The position numbers and the translations under genes were made by a program. The notes beneath the pieces were generated by a model that had not been told where the DNA came from, made no database searches, and worked only from the letters and a program-made list of their open reading frames with translations. 64,000 bases of DNA from Bacillus_BD sp050389805 (GTDB lineage: Bacteria; Bacillota; Bacilli; Bacillales; Cytobacillaceae): contig NZ_CP130945.1 in assembly GCF_050389805.1 (NCBI RefSeq), positions 62,001-126,000 on the forward strand, read 5' to 3'. Shown in pieces: positions 7,796-17,066 of this stretch (positions are counted from its first letter, which is position 1; each line of letters begins with the position of its first letter).

Positions 7796-8026
7796 ATGTC
7801 CATTCATTACCAATGTCGCCATTGTGGTGTAAAACTAGGTACTCTTGATCAAACAAGAGTGGATGCTGAACGTCTCGGTCTTCATACTTTAAGTGTGGAG
7901 GAAAGACAGGCAATCGTTTCATACGATTCAAATGGCGATATTCAAATTAAGTCCATTTGTGAGGATTGTCAGGAATCCTTTTTAAGAAATCCTGATAATT
8001 ATCAAAATGATTTTATTATCCATTAA
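7796..8026 (+). CDS. fin: Anti-sigma-F factor Fin
   Basis: Small zinc-type protein (76 residues, same as B. subtilis Fin, formerly YabK) that inhibits sigma-F in the forespore and helps the switch to sigma-G. Two CXXC pairs are visible: C7/C10 (CRHCG) and C55/C58 (CEDC). Start ATG 7796 lies 8 nt after TAGGAGG; an in-frame ATG at 7790 is only 2 nt from it and is rejected. MSIHYQCRHCGVK aligns with the B. subtilis N-terminus. A perfect hairpin terminator follows. Confidence 0.9.
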   Translation: MSIHYQCRHCGVKLGTLDQTRVDAERLGLHTLSVEERQAIVSYDSNGDIQIKSICEDCQESFLRNPDNYQNDFIIH

Positions 8027-8028
8027 AA

Positions 8029-8055
8029 GCTTTGGAGCGCTCCAAAGCATTTTTC
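8029..8055 (+). terminator. Terminator after fin
   Basis: GCTTTGGAGC and GCTCCAAAGC are directly adjacent and form a long palindrome, followed by ATTTTTCT. The loop must open the central base pairs. Confidence 0.75.
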
Positions 8056-8146
8056 TATTGAATAAAACTATAAAAGTAAAGCTATTAATCAAATGAATTA
8101 ATAATAGATATAAAACATACAGCGAAAATGGAAGGGAGGGGCATTT

Positions 8147-11100
8147 ATGTTAGGATTAAAGCGCCTTTTTAGTCAACAAGAGGATGTTAACAATTTAATA
8201 GCAGGTATTGACGAGGGATTAGGGGAACAACTAGTAGCGGGTTTGTCGGGCTCAGCTCGTACCCTATATATTGCTTCTATTTATGAAAAAGTGAACAAAC
8301 CTATTGTCATTGTTACGTATAACCTATTGCAAGCTCAGAAATTGTATGATGATCTTGTTCATGTGATGAGTGATGAAAATGTTGCACTTTATCCAGCTAA
8401 CGAATTAATCGGGGCTGAGATTAGTGTAGCGAGTCCTGAATTAAAAGCCCAACGGATTGAGGTATTAAATCTATTAAGTAAACAAGAAAGAAGTATAATC
8501 ATTGTCCCAATTGCGGGAATGAGGAAAATGGTTGCACCGGCAAGTGTATGGAAACGATATCAGCATCGATTGAAGCTGGGAGATGAGGTCGATATTGATG
8601 AAATGCTCCTACAGCTCGTGGAGATGGGGTATGTTCGTTCTGACATGGTTAGTGCACCGGGTGAATTTAGCGTAAGAGGCGGAATTATTGATGTTTTTCC
8701 TTTAACGGAGCAAGATCCGATTCGAATTGAATTATTCGATACAGAAATAGATTCCATCCGTACCTTCTTGTTAGATGACCAACGTTCAATTGAAAAGCGG
8801 AATGAAGTTTCAATTGGACCAGCCACAGAGATGCCATTACGCCAAGGGGATTATGTTCGTCTAGTAGAAAAGCTAGAATTAGGTCGTAAAGAGAGCCTCA
8901 AAAAAATTAAGGATGAAAAAGTTAAGACGCAACTTGTCCAAAACATTGGTTATGAATTGGAACAGTTAAAAAACGGTCAAAAGCCAGAACAAATTTTTAA
9001 ATATCTATCAATTGCCTATGAGGAGTCCCATAGTTTAATAGACTATTTTTCAAAGGATACCATTCTTATTGTAGATGAAATCAGTAGAGTTCTTGAAATG
9101 AATGAGACCCTTGAAAAAGAAGAGGCTGAGTGGTACACCAGCCTAATCAGTGAAGGGAATATGATTCACGGGATAAAAGTGTCTCATAATTTAACCGAAA
9201 TCATTTCGAATAGGTCAATACCGATTATTTATCTATCCTTATTTTTGCGGCATGTTCCAAATACGAATCCACAGAACATTATTAATTTAACATACAAGCA
9301 AATGCAAAATTTCCATGGTCAAATGAATGTGCTCAAAGGGGAAATCGAGCGTTGGAAGAAGGGGAATTTTGCGATTGTCTTTCTCGGTGCTGATAAGGAC
9401 CGCGTTGAGAGATTAGAAAGAATTCTAGCAGATTATGAAATTGAAGCCGATGTTGTGGATGCTCAAAGTGATTTAGTAACAGGGAAAGTCCAGATTATGG
9501 AAGGTAATTTACTTACAGGGTTTGAACTGCCGATTCAAAAGGTTGCTGTTGTCACAGAAGAAGAGCTGTTTACCAAAAGGGTGAAACGGACAAATCGAAA
9601 ACAGAAATTATCAAATGCTGAAAGAATTAAAAATTACTCAGAATTGAAAGTGGGCGACTATGTTGTTCACGTCAATCATGGGATTGGTAAATATTTAGGA
9701 ATTGAAACCTTGGTGATCAATGGGGTTCACAAGGATTATCTTCATTTACGCTATCAAGGAAGCGATAAGCTCTATGTTCCAGTTGAGCAAATTGAACTTG
9801 TCCAGAAATATGTTGCAGCAGAAGGTAAAGAACCTAAAATTTACAAATTGGGCGGCAATGAGTGGAAAAAGGTTAAGAAAAAGGTTCAATCCTCTGTTGA
9901 AGATATTGCAGATGATTTGATTAAGCTATATGCAGAACGAGAATCTTCAAAAGGATATGCGTTTAGTCCTGATGGAGACTTACAGCGTGAATTCGAGGCA
10001 TCCTTCCAATATCAAGAAACGGAAGATCAGCTAAGGTCGATTCAAGAAATTAAAAAAGATATGGAAAAAGAACGACCAATGGATCGGCTTCTTTGTGGCG
10101 ATGTAGGCTATGGAAAAACAGAGGTGGCGATCCGTGCGGCATTTAAGGCTATTGCGGATGGGAAGCAAGTGGCTATTCTTGTACCGACAACGATTCTTGC
10201 TCAGCAGCATTATCAAACCATGATGGAAAGATTTCAGGATTATCCTGTGAAAGTTGGATTGCTTAGTCGTTTCCGTACTAGAAAACAACAAACCGAAACG
10301 ATAAAAGGATTAAAAAATGGAACGATTGATGTAGTTGTTGGAACTCATCGACTCTTGTCAAAAGACATTATTTATCGAGATTTAGGGTTACTAATCATTG
10401 ATGAAGAGCAGCGTTTTGGCGTTACCCATAAGGAAAAAATCAAAAAGTTAAAGACAAATGTAGATGTATTAACCCTAACAGCAACACCTATTCCGCGAAC
10501 ATTGCATATGTCCATGCTAGGGGTAAGGGACCTATCGGTTATTGAAACACCTCCAGAGAATCGTTTTCCGATTCAGACCTATGTGATGGAATACAATGGA
10601 ACGTTAGTTCGAGAGGCAATTGAGCGTGAATTAGCGAGAGATGGTCAAGTCTACTTCCTCTATAATCGAGTGGAGGATATTGAGCGCAAAGCAGAAGAAA
10701 TCTCGATGCTTGTTCCCGATGCTAGAGTAACCGTGGCGCATGGTCAGATGACAGAAAATGAATTAGAGTCTGTCATGTTAAGTTTCCTAGAGGGTGAATT
10801 TGATGTGCTTGTCAGCACCACCATTATTGAAACAGGTGTTGATATTCCAAATGTTAATACTTTAATTGTAAATGATGCTGATAAAATGGGTCTTTCACAA
10901 CTTTACCAATTGAGGGGTCGTGTCGGTCGTTCGAACCGAGTGGCGTACGCCTATTTTACGTATCGGAAGGATAAGGTTCTTACCGAAGTTGCTGAAAAAC
11001 GTCTTCAAGCAATGAAGGAATTTACAGAGCTTGGCTCTGGTTTTAAAATTGCTATGCGCGATTTATCTATTCGTGGAGCGGGTAACCTATTAGGAGCTCA

Positions 11101-11683
11101 ACAACATGGGTTTATTGACTCTGTTGGTTTTGATTTGTATTCGCAAATGTTAAAAGAAGCGATAGAAGAGAGACGAGGTTCAATTGAAGAAACAAAACGG
11201 AAGACGGTCGAAATTGATTTAGATATCGATGCCTATATTCCTGATGCTTATATTGCAGATGGACAGCAGAAAATTGAAATGTATAAACGGTTCCGAGGCA
11301 TTACAAGTATAGAGGAAATTGAAGAGTTACAGGATGAAATGATTGACCGTTTTGGCGAATATCCGAATGAATTGAAATACTTATTCCGAATTGCTGAAAT
11401 TAAAGTCTTCGCGCTCCAATTAGGAATTGAGAGCATTAAGCAAGCAAAAGAAGAAGTAACGGTTTTATTATCAGAGGAGTCAAGCGGTAAAGTAGATGGG
11501 CAAAAGGTATTCCAGTTAACAAATTCATATGGTCGTATGATTGGTCTTGGAATGGAAGGCCAGAAGTTTAAAATGGCCTTTTATATTAAGAAGGTTGAAA
11601 TTGATACATGGTTAAACGCGATCTATGACATCTTAAAAGGGTTAGCGGAGGAAAAGAAAGATAAGGCTGAATCGGCTTTATAG
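8147..11683 (+). CDS. mfd: Transcription-repair coupling factor Mfd
   Basis: DNA translocase (1178 residues) that removes RNA polymerase stalled at lesions and recruits UvrA. The N-terminal UvrB-like region (about 1-340) precedes an RNA-polymerase-interaction (CarD-like) domain around 490-570, with KVGDYVVHVNHGIGKYLG. The RecG-like helicase motor follows: Walker A GDVGYGKTE (651-659), DEEQ (752-755), TATPIPRTL, and QLRGRVGRS (motif VI). The C-terminal TRCF domain lies at about 1010-1150. Start ATG 8147 follows GAAGGGAGGG (8131-8140). Length and order match B. subtilis Mfd (1177 residues). In that species mfd sits between fin and spoVT, as here. Confidence 0.98.
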   Translation: MLGLKRLFSQQEDVNNLIAGIDEGLGEQLVAGLSGSARTLYIASIYEKVNKPIVIVTYNLLQAQKLYDDLVHVMSDENVALYPANELIGAEISVASPELKAQRIEVLNLLSKQERSIIIVPIAGMRKMVAPASVWKRYQHRLKLGDEVDIDEMLLQLVEMGYVRSDMVSAPGEFSVRGGIIDVFPLTEQDPIRIELFDTEIDSIRTFLLDDQRSIEKRNEVSIGPATEMPLRQGDYVRLVEKLELGRKESLKKIKDEKVKTQLVQNIGYELEQLKNGQKPEQIFKYLSIAYEESHSLIDYFSKDTILIVDEISRVLEMNETLEKEEAEWYTSLISEGNMIHGIKVSHNLTEIISNRSIPIIYLSLFLRHVPNTNPQNIINLTYKQMQNFHGQMNVLKGEIERWKKGNFAIVFLGADKDRVERLERILADYEIEADVVDAQSDLVTGKVQIMEGNLLTGFELPIQKVAVVTEEELFTKRVKRTNRKQKLSNAERIKNYSELKVGDYVVHVNHGIGKYLGIETLVINGVHKDYLHLRYQGSDKLYVPVEQIELVQKYVAAEGKEPKIYKLGGNEWKKVKKKVQSSVEDIADDLIKLYAERESSKGYAFSPDGDLQREFEASFQYQETEDQLRSIQEIKKDMEKERPMDRLLCGDVGYGKTEVAIRAAFKAIADGKQVAILVPTTILAQQHYQTMMERFQDYPVKVGLLSRFRTRKQQTETIKGLKNGTIDVVVGTHRLLSKDIIYRDLGLLIIDEEQRFGVTHKEKIKKLKTNVDVLTLTATPIPRTLHMSMLGVRDLSVIETPPENRFPIQTYVMEYNGTLVREAIERELARDGQVYFLYNRVEDIERKAEEISMLVPDARVTVAHGQMTENELESVMLSFLEGEFDVLVSTTIIETGVDIPNVNTLIVNDADKMGLSQLYQLRGRVGRSNRVAYAYFTYRKDKVLTEVAEKRLQAMKEFTELGSGFKIAMRDLSIRGAGNLLGAQQHGFIDSVGFDLYSQMLKEAIEERRGSIEETKRKTVEIDLDIDAYIPDAYIADGQQKIEMYKRFRGITSIEEIEELQDEMIDRFGEYPNELKYLFRIAEIKVFALQLGIESIKQAKEEVTVLLSEESSGKVDGQKVFQLTNSYGRMIGLGMEGQKFKMAFYIKKVEIDTWLNAIYDILKGLAEEKKDKAESAL

Positions 11684-11728
11684 AGTCGACGGGAAAAAAT
11701 TACCACATAAAGAAAAAGTATTTCTATA

Positions 11729-11758
11729 TGCATAGAACTTTCCATTTGTAAAATACTA
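11729..11758 (+). promoter_or_regulatory. sigma-G promoter of spoVT
   Basis: TGCATA (11729-11734), 17-bp spacer, AATACTA (11752-11758). The -35 is a perfect TGMATA and the -10 is one base from CATACTA. spoVT is a known forespore gene under sigma-G. Confidence 0.8.
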
Positions 11759-11824
11759 AGTTCAAATATGGTGAAGGTTTACATTTTACATATAGAAGTG
11801 ACAAACATTCGCCACATGTAAAAT
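11747..11824. repeat. Three TGTAAAAT words around the spoVT promoter
   Basis: TGTAAAAT occurs at 11747-11754 (overlapping the -10) and 11817-11824, and inverted (ATTTTACA) at 11783-11790. Spacing from one to the next is 36 and 34 bp. SpoVT is known to regulate its own gene, so these may be SpoVT sites; that link is inference. Confidence 0.35.
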
Positions 11825-11851
11825 CATCTGATGAAAGTGAGGCAACGTTGA

Positions 11852-12388
11852 ATGAAAGCAACTGGTATTGTTCGTCGAATCGATGATTTAGGTCGTGTCG
11901 TTATTCCAAAGGAAATCCGCAGAACCCTACGTATTCGAGAAGGGGATCCATTGGAGATTTTTGTAGACCGCGAGGGAGAAGTAATCTTAAAGAAATACTC
12001 CCCTATTAGTGAATTAGGAGATTTTGCAAAAGAATATGCTGAGGCTTTATTTGATAGTCTAGGTCACCCTGTACTTATCTGTGACAGAGATAGCTATATC
12101 GCTACAGCAGGTGGTTCTAAGAAGGATTATTTAAATAAAAATATTAGCAATTTAGTTGAAAAGACAATGGAGGAGCGCTCTTCTATTTTAATGAATCAGA
12201 AGGGCGAAACCGCATTAGTTGATGGCAATAGCGAAGAGATTTCCTCCTATACGATTGGACCTATCATTGCAAACGGTGATCCAATCGGAGCCGTTATCAT
12301 TTATTCAAAAGATGCATCCCTAGGTGAAGTAGAACAAAAAGCTGTTGAAACTGCAGCAGGCTTTTTAGCTAGACAGATGGAATCATAA
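11852..12388 (+). CDS. spoVT: Stage V sporulation regulator SpoVT
   Basis: Forespore transcription factor (178 residues, as in B. subtilis) that tunes sigma-G genes, including spore coat and germination functions. The N-terminal AbrB-type swapped-hairpin DNA-binding domain (about 1-50) begins MKATGIVRRIDDLGRVVIPKE. The C-terminal GAF-like domain occupies about 57-178. Start ATG 11852 has a modest GTGAGG 9 nt upstream. It has its own sigma-G promoter and a terminator. Confidence 0.97.
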   Translation: MKATGIVRRIDDLGRVVIPKEIRRTLRIREGDPLEIFVDREGEVILKKYSPISELGDFAKEYAEALFDSLGHPVLICDRDSYIATAGGSKKDYLNKNISNLVEKTMEERSSILMNQKGETALVDGNSEEISSYTIGPIIANGDPIGAVIIYSKDASLGEVEQKAVETAAGFLARQMES

Positions 12389-12404
12389 TAATCGCGTTTA
12401 TTTT

Positions 12405-12434
12405 GAGACAGCATAAGGCTGTCTCTTTATTTTT
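12405..12434 (+). terminator. Terminator after spoVT
   Basis: GAGACAGC (12405-12412) pairs with GCTGTCTC (12418-12425), loop ataag, then TTTATTTTT. Confidence 0.85.
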
Positions 12435-12677
12435 GGGGGTTATTTAAAAAGTTTAAAACGTATTATGGATCATTTTAGGAGATCAGCATGATTTTTATCA
12501 AGTAATGGTCATTCTCGATGAGGAATGGGACGGTGATTAGGTTTTGCGTTCTGGCGTCGTAATGTGCCATTTGTGAAAATCTGTAAACCCTTAACCGCTC
12601 CGCCACAAATGAAAACCCTAATTACTTCACAAATATGCTATAATACCTTGGAATTCATACTTGGAAGGGGATGGGAA

Positions 12678-14306
12678 ATGGAACTGACGGGACAGTCGAA
12701 AACTTTATTCAAAGGAACGTTAATTCTAACCGTTGCAGCCTTACTCACCAAAATTTTAAGTGCCATTTACCGAGTTCCATTCCAAAACATTGTGGGGGAT
12801 GTTGGTTTTTATATTTATCAACAAGTTTACCCGTTCTATGGTATTGCCATTGCCTTATCGACATATGGGTTTCCAGTGGTGATTTCCAAGCTATATGCTG
12901 AGGAAATTGAAAAAGGGAAAGAAGGGAATCCTAGACAATTAGTAGGAACTTCGATTATATTCTTATACAGTTTTGGATTTATAGGCTCAGCCCTTTTATA
13001 CGGATTGTCTAATTCATTAGCTCAGTCTATGCAAGATCCCCAATTAGCTCCGTTGTTGAGGCTTGTTTCGATTGTTTTCTTAATTATGCCTGCTATTTCC
13101 CTATTTCGAGGCGTATTTCAAGGATATGGGGATATGATGCCAACAGCTGTTTCGCAAGTCAGTGAACAGCTTATTAGGGTCGTTACAATTCTTGCAACAG
13201 CCTTCATCTTAGTCAATCAACACGCCTCGTTGTATACGGTTGGCGCGGGCGCTGTATTTGGCTCGATTACAGGTGGTATAACGTCTGTGATCATTTTGTT
13301 CACTTTTGCATACAAATTACGGAGAAAGGTACCGCTTGTCGGTAGAATTCAATTTCAACAAACCCGAAACATACTCAAGCGATTGATTACACAAGGACTG
13401 CCTATCTGTATCAGCAGTATGCTACTAGTGTTGATCCAATTAGCAGATTCATTAAACTTATACTCATTATTGATCGATTCAGGAATACATACTACCTATG
13501 CTAAAGAGTTAAAAGGAGTCTATGACCGTGGTCAGCCTCTCATTCAATTGGGTACTGTCGTGGCGACATCGATGTCCTTGTCACTTGTACCGTTGATTAC
13601 GAAAGAAAAGATGCATAAGAATGTAGACGTGTTACGGGAAAAAATTCAATTAGCGTTAAAAACAAGTATACTTGTTGGTGTTGGGGCGACAATGGGATTA
13701 TACAGCATTATTAAGCCTACAAATACGATGCTTTTTGAGGATAATGCAGGGTCGCAAGTTTTGGCGATGCTAACGGTGGTTATCCTACTGGCATCCATTA
13801 TTATGACTGCGACAGCGGTTTTACAAGGGTTAGGCCATACTTACTTTCCAGCCATGATGGTCCTTGTAGCATTTCTATTGAAGTATGGCTTGAATGCCAT
13901 TCTAGTACCTGCTTTCGGGACATTTGGTGCCTCAATCGCATCTGTGCTTTCCTTATTAAGTATTTTAGTCTTGTTTATCGTTAAATTACATAAAATAATG
14001 GGAAAGCCTATGCTTGATATGCGATTTTATGTAATGAATGTCCTTTCTGCCTTTGCAATGGTAGTCGTCTTAAAGCTATATCTAATATCCAGTGATTTTA
14101 TTTATGATTTCGGCTATTCAGAGCGGCTGATGTCTAGTATCCAAGCGATAACAGCTTTAATAGTCGGAGGTTTGGTTTATATTGCCTTGATGATTAAAAC
14201 CCAATTACTAACCGAAAAGGACCTATATTTATTGCCTTTTGGTAGTAAGTTAATGTTTTTCTTACCTAAGAAAAGTAGGAGAGGAAGAGTGGATGAAAAA
14301 AATTAA
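12678..14306 (+). CDS. yabM: SpoVB-like polysaccharide/lipid flippase family protein YabM
   Basis: Membrane protein of the MOP/MATE-like flippase superfamily (542 residues) with about 14 hydrophobic segments; a SpoVB/MurJ-related transporter for a lipid-linked cell-wall or polysaccharide precursor is likely, but the substrate is unknown. Start ATG 12678 follows GGAAGGGGATGGG. An upstream frame to 12564 (38 more residues) is not hydrophobic, lacks a ribosome-binding site and crosses a TATAAT-like sequence at about 12650-12655, so I reject it. The N-terminus runs into the first membrane helix (TLILTVAALLTKILSAIY). The 3' end overlaps yabN by 14 nt, so translation is coupled. B. subtilis YabM is 532 residues. 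Confidence 0.85.
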   Translation: MELTGQSKTLFKGTLILTVAALLTKILSAIYRVPFQNIVGDVGFYIYQQVYPFYGIAIALSTYGFPVVISKLYAEEIEKGKEGNPRQLVGTSIIFLYSFGFIGSALLYGLSNSLAQSMQDPQLAPLLRLVSIVFLIMPAISLFRGVFQGYGDMMPTAVSQVSEQLIRVVTILATAFILVNQHASLYTVGAGAVFGSITGGITSVIILFTFAYKLRRKVPLVGRIQFQQTRNILKRLITQGLPICISSMLLVLIQLADSLNLYSLLIDSGIHTTYAKELKGVYDRGQPLIQLGTVVATSMSLSLVPLITKEKMHKNVDVLREKIQLALKTSILVGVGATMGLYSIIKPTNTMLFEDNAGSQVLAMLTVVILLASIIMTATAVLQGLGHTYFPAMMVLVAFLLKYGLNAILVPAFGTFGASIASVLSLLSILVLFIVKLHKIMGKPMLDMRFYVMNVLSAFAMVVVLKLYLISSDFIYDFGYSERLMSSIQAITALIVGGLVYIALMIKTQLLTEKDLYLLPFGSKLMFFLPKKSRRGRVDEKN

Positions 14307-15750
14307 AATTGTTGGACTTGGTGCGGGAGATTTAAACCAACTTCCATTAGGCGTTTATAAAACGCTAAAGAGCGGATTACCTGTATACTTAAGAACAAAG
14401 GAACACCCTGTTGTGTCACAATTAGAGAAGGAAGGCTTTACCTATCAATCGTTCGATGGAATTTATGAGAGTCTGCCCCAGTTTGAGATGGTTTATCAAA
14501 AAATATGTGAAACCTTGTTTTCTGTTCATGAGGACGAATTGATCTATGGGGTACCTGGACATCCGCTCGTAGCAGAAAGAACCGTTCAATTATTATTCGA
14601 AATGGCTGAAGAACGAGGGGTTACCATTGAAGTGATTGGTGGTCAGAGCTTTTTGGACGATATGTTCCGCGCTTTACGTATTGATCCCATTGAAGGCTTT
14701 CAACTTCTCGATGCAACCGACTTAAAACAAGATGAGATTAGATTAAGACAACATATTTTAGTAGGTCAAGTCTACGATTCCTTTGTGGCTTCCAATGTGA
14801 AATTGACATTTATGGAAAAGCTCCCGTATGATTATGAAATTTATCTTGTAACAGCAGCAGGCAGTAAGGAAGAAAAAATCAAAAAGATCCAACTTGTTGA
14901 TCTCGATCGGGAAGCGGAGGTAAACAATTTAACAACTGTTTATATTCCACCTGTAAAAGAGGAAATGATTCTTTATAAAGACTTTTATAAATTAAAAGAG
15001 ATCATTGCGGAATTAAGAGGTCCGAATGGGTGTCCATGGGATTTAAAGCAAACCCATGAGTCACTGAAAAAGTACTTAATTGAAGAAGCGTATGAAGTGA
15101 TTGAAGCAATTCAAGAAGAGGATATTGACCATTTAGTTGAAGAACTTGGGGACGTCTTATTACAAATTCTCTTGCATGCACAAATCGGACAAGATGATGG
15201 TTATTTCTCGATTGAAGATGTGATTGAAGGTCTTTCTGCTAAGATGGTACGGCGTCATCCCCATGTCTTTGGTGACGCAGTCGCAAATACAGCAGAGGAC
15301 GTCGTGAAAAACTGGGATGAGATTAAACAAGAGGAAAAAGGGGTTAAACGGGAATCGATTTTAGATGGCGTAGGAAAATCTCTTCCAAACCTAATTCGTG
15401 CCTTTGAACTTCAAAGAAAGGCTGCAAAGGTAGGGTTTGATTGGCAAGATGTTAGTGGGGCTTGGGGAAAATTAACAGAAGAAATTCAAGAGTTTAAAGA
15501 GGAAATTTCTCATGATCCATCTAGTGAGAATGCGATAAAAGAATTAGGAGATATTTTATTTGCGTTTGTTAATATTGCTCGTTTTTATGACATCAATCCA
15601 GACGAAGCATTATTCATGACGAACAAAAAATTCACCAATCGTTTCCACTTCGTAGAACAAAAAGTAATGAAGAGCGGAAAGTCTTTCAAAGACTTTACAT
15701 TAGAGGAGCTTGACTCCTATTGGGATGAGGCAAAGAGGCTAGGTTATTAG
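14293..15750 (+). CDS. yabN: YabN: tetrapyrrole methylase-like / MazG pyrophosphohydrolase fusion
   Basis: Two-part protein (485 residues). The N-terminal SAM-dependent tetrapyrrole methylase-like domain (about 1-215) has VGLGAGDLNQLP and YGVPGHPLVAERT. The C-terminal MazG NTP pyrophosphohydrolase region begins near 243 (GPNGCPWDLKQTHESLKKYL) with the EEAYE metal-binding helix, and a second MazG-like half ends near 480. MazG domains hydrolyse aberrant NTPs; the target of the methylase-like half is unknown. ATG 14293 follows AGGAGAGGAAG and overlaps yabM. rqcP follows 15 bp downstream. Confidence 0.92.
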   Translation: MKKIKIVGLGAGDLNQLPLGVYKTLKSGLPVYLRTKEHPVVSQLEKEGFTYQSFDGIYESLPQFEMVYQKICETLFSVHEDELIYGVPGHPLVAERTVQLLFEMAEERGVTIEVIGGQSFLDDMFRALRIDPIEGFQLLDATDLKQDEIRLRQHILVGQVYDSFVASNVKLTFMEKLPYDYEIYLVTAAGSKEEKIKKIQLVDLDREAEVNNLTTVYIPPVKEEMILYKDFYKLKEIIAELRGPNGCPWDLKQTHESLKKYLIEEAYEVIEAIQEEDIDHLVEELGDVLLQILLHAQIGQDDGYFSIEDVIEGLSAKMVRRHPHVFGDAVANTAEDVVKNWDEIKQEEKGVKRESILDGVGKSLPNLIRAFELQRKAAKVGFDWQDVSGAWGKLTEEIQEFKEEISHDPSSENAIKELGDILFAFVNIARFYDINPDEALFMTNKKFTNRFHFVEQKVMKSGKSFKDFTLEELDSYWDEAKRLGY

Positions 15751-15765
15751 GAAGGACGTGAAGGA

Positions 15766-16032
15766 ATGAGATTAGATAAATTTTTAAAAGTATCAAGATT
15801 AATTAAACGGAGAACGGTGGCAAAGGAAGTTTCAGACCAAGGAAGAATTCTCGTAAATGGAAATGAAGCCAAAGCAAGCACAACCATTAAAGTCGGGGAT
15901 GAATTAATAATTCGGTTTGGACAAAAAGTGGTTACAGTCAAAGTAGAAAAACTCCAAGAAACAACTAAAAAGGATGAAGCTCAAGAGATGTACTCCATTG
16001 TAAAGGAAGAACGTGTACCAGCAGAGTCATAG
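15766..16032 (+). CDS. rqcP: Ribosome quality-control protein RqcP (YabO)
   Basis: S4-domain RNA-binding protein (88 residues) that works with RqcH on obstructed 50S subunits, helping add C-terminal alanine tails that mark stalled nascent chains. The S4 fold runs from MRLDKFLKVSRLIKRRT to about residue 65 (GRILVNGNEAKASTTIKVGDE), with a charged tail. ATG 15766 follows GGAAGGACGTGAAGG. B. subtilis RqcP is 86 residues, so it is intact. Confidence 0.92.
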   Translation: MRLDKFLKVSRLIKRRTVAKEVSDQGRILVNGNEAKASTTIKVGDELIIRFGQKVVTVKVEKLQETTKKDEAQEMYSIVKEERVPAES

Positions 16033-16071
16033 GGTAGCGAACTCATTTCTTGTTCTATTTTTCCGTGTCCC

Positions 16072-16100
16072 TCATAAACTTTTACAAAGGGTTGTACAAT
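16072..16100 (+). promoter_or_regulatory. Possible sigma-E promoter of yabP
   Basis: TCATAAA (16072-16078), 14-bp spacer, TGTACAAT (16093-16100; six of eight bases match the sigma-E -10 CATACAAT). yabP-yabQ act in the mother cell in B. subtilis, which fits, but the -35 is weak. Confidence 0.4.
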
Positions 16101-16121
16101 GTGATTGTGAGGGATGAATAC

Positions 16122-16424
16122 ATGAGTCAATATTATGAAAGTAATTCTACGAAGGGTACTGTTCAAGAACACGATGTCGTGATGAGGGGTAGACGACTTT
16201 TAGAAATTACTGGGGTCAAACAAGTCGAAAGTTTTGATAATGAAGAATTCCTTTTAGAAACCGTTATGGGATTTCTGGCCATTAAAGGTGAAAATCTGAC
16301 GATGAAAAATCTTGATGTGGACAAGGGTGTTGTCTCCATTAAAGGAAAGATATTTGACCTGGTTTATATTGATGACCATAGCGGAGAAAAGGCTAAAGGT
16401 TTCTTTAGCAAGTTATTTCGATGA
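16122..16424 (+). CDS. yabP: Sporulation protein YabP
   Basis: Small protein (100 residues, same as B. subtilis) of the YabP/YqfC family needed for normal sporulation in the mother cell. The conserved core is LLEITGVKQVESFDNEEFL and FLAIKGENLTMKNLDVDKG. Start ATG 16122 follows GTGAGGG (16107-16113). The frame extending to 16050 crosses the likely sigma-E promoter and adds no family sequence. Its stop overlaps the yabQ start (ATGA). Confidence 0.9.
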   Translation: MSQYYESNSTKGTVQEHDVVMRGRRLLEITGVKQVESFDNEEFLLETVMGFLAIKGENLTMKNLDVDKGVVSIKGKIFDLVYIDDHSGEKAKGFFSKLFR

Positions 16425-17052
16425 CACTTAGTACTCAATTTTTGACCATGTTGGTAATGATCGGCATGGGAACCTTTTTTGGTGCAGCCTTGGATACCTA
16501 TAATCGTTTTTTACAAAGGAGTAAAAGGAAAAACTGGCTAACCTTTATGAACGATATATTATTCTGGGTCTTTCAGGGGCTGCTCATTTTTTTTGTGTTA
16601 TTCCATGTAAACCAGGGTGAATGGAGATTTTATATATCCTAGCTTTATTGTGTGGTTTTGCCGCTTATCAGAGTCTGTTCAAGAGACTGTATTTAAAGAT
16701 ACTAGAGAAACTAATCACTTTTGCTATATCTTCATATAAATTTACCGTAAGACTTTTCTTAGCATTAATTTATAGACCGATCCAATCACTTATTACGATG
16801 CTTATATCTATTATTGTTATGGTTGGTAATGGGGTTTATAAGTTATTGAAATGGATTTTATGGGTGATTTGGCGGCTTATACGACAAGTTCTAAAGATTA
16901 TCATGTGGTTTTTGTTGCTTTTTTGGAAACTATCCCCAAAACCTCTTAAAAAATCCGTCGAGAAGTTATATAATAAATTGGCAGGATTTTTACAATCAAT
17001 CAAGAACTCTATTAATAAGATCATTTCTAGATGGAGAAAGAAAAAAGAGTAG
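16421..17052 (+). pseudogene. yabQ: yabQ, spore cortex protein, split by a frameshift
   Basis: YabQ is a membrane protein required for spore cortex formation in B. subtilis (about 211 residues). Here the N-terminal part reads in one frame at 16421-16642 (73 codons, two hydrophobic segments, ending GEWRFYIS) and the rest in another at 16621-17052 (143 codons, beginning MEILYILALLCGFAAYQSL). Joined, the two give full-length YabQ. B. subtilis has RLYIFLAVLLG at the junction, so adding one T near 16637 (ATA-TTC-CTA) restores GEWRFYIFLALLCG. Everything else is intact, with no other stop, so the change is recent or a sequencing error. The second part begins ATG 16621 with a weak AGGGTG just upstream, so separate synthesis of two halves is possible but unproven. 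Confidence 0.85.
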
Positions 17053-17066
17053 GGAGGGTTGTAGGG

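Noticed and set aside
12564..12677. N-terminal extension of yabM by 38 residues
   Set aside because: No ribosome-binding site, not hydrophobic, and it spans a TATAAT-like element; ATG 12678 has a good site and leads straight into the first membrane helix.
16619..16642. Programmed -1 frameshift in yabQ
   Set aside because: The sequence AGATTTTATATATCC has no canonical slippery heptamer and no obvious downstream pseudoknot, and one inserted T restores the family sequence.
16621..17052. Second yabQ frame as an independent new gene
   Set aside because: Joined to the first frame it gives one YabQ, so it is better read as the distal part of a frameshifted gene.
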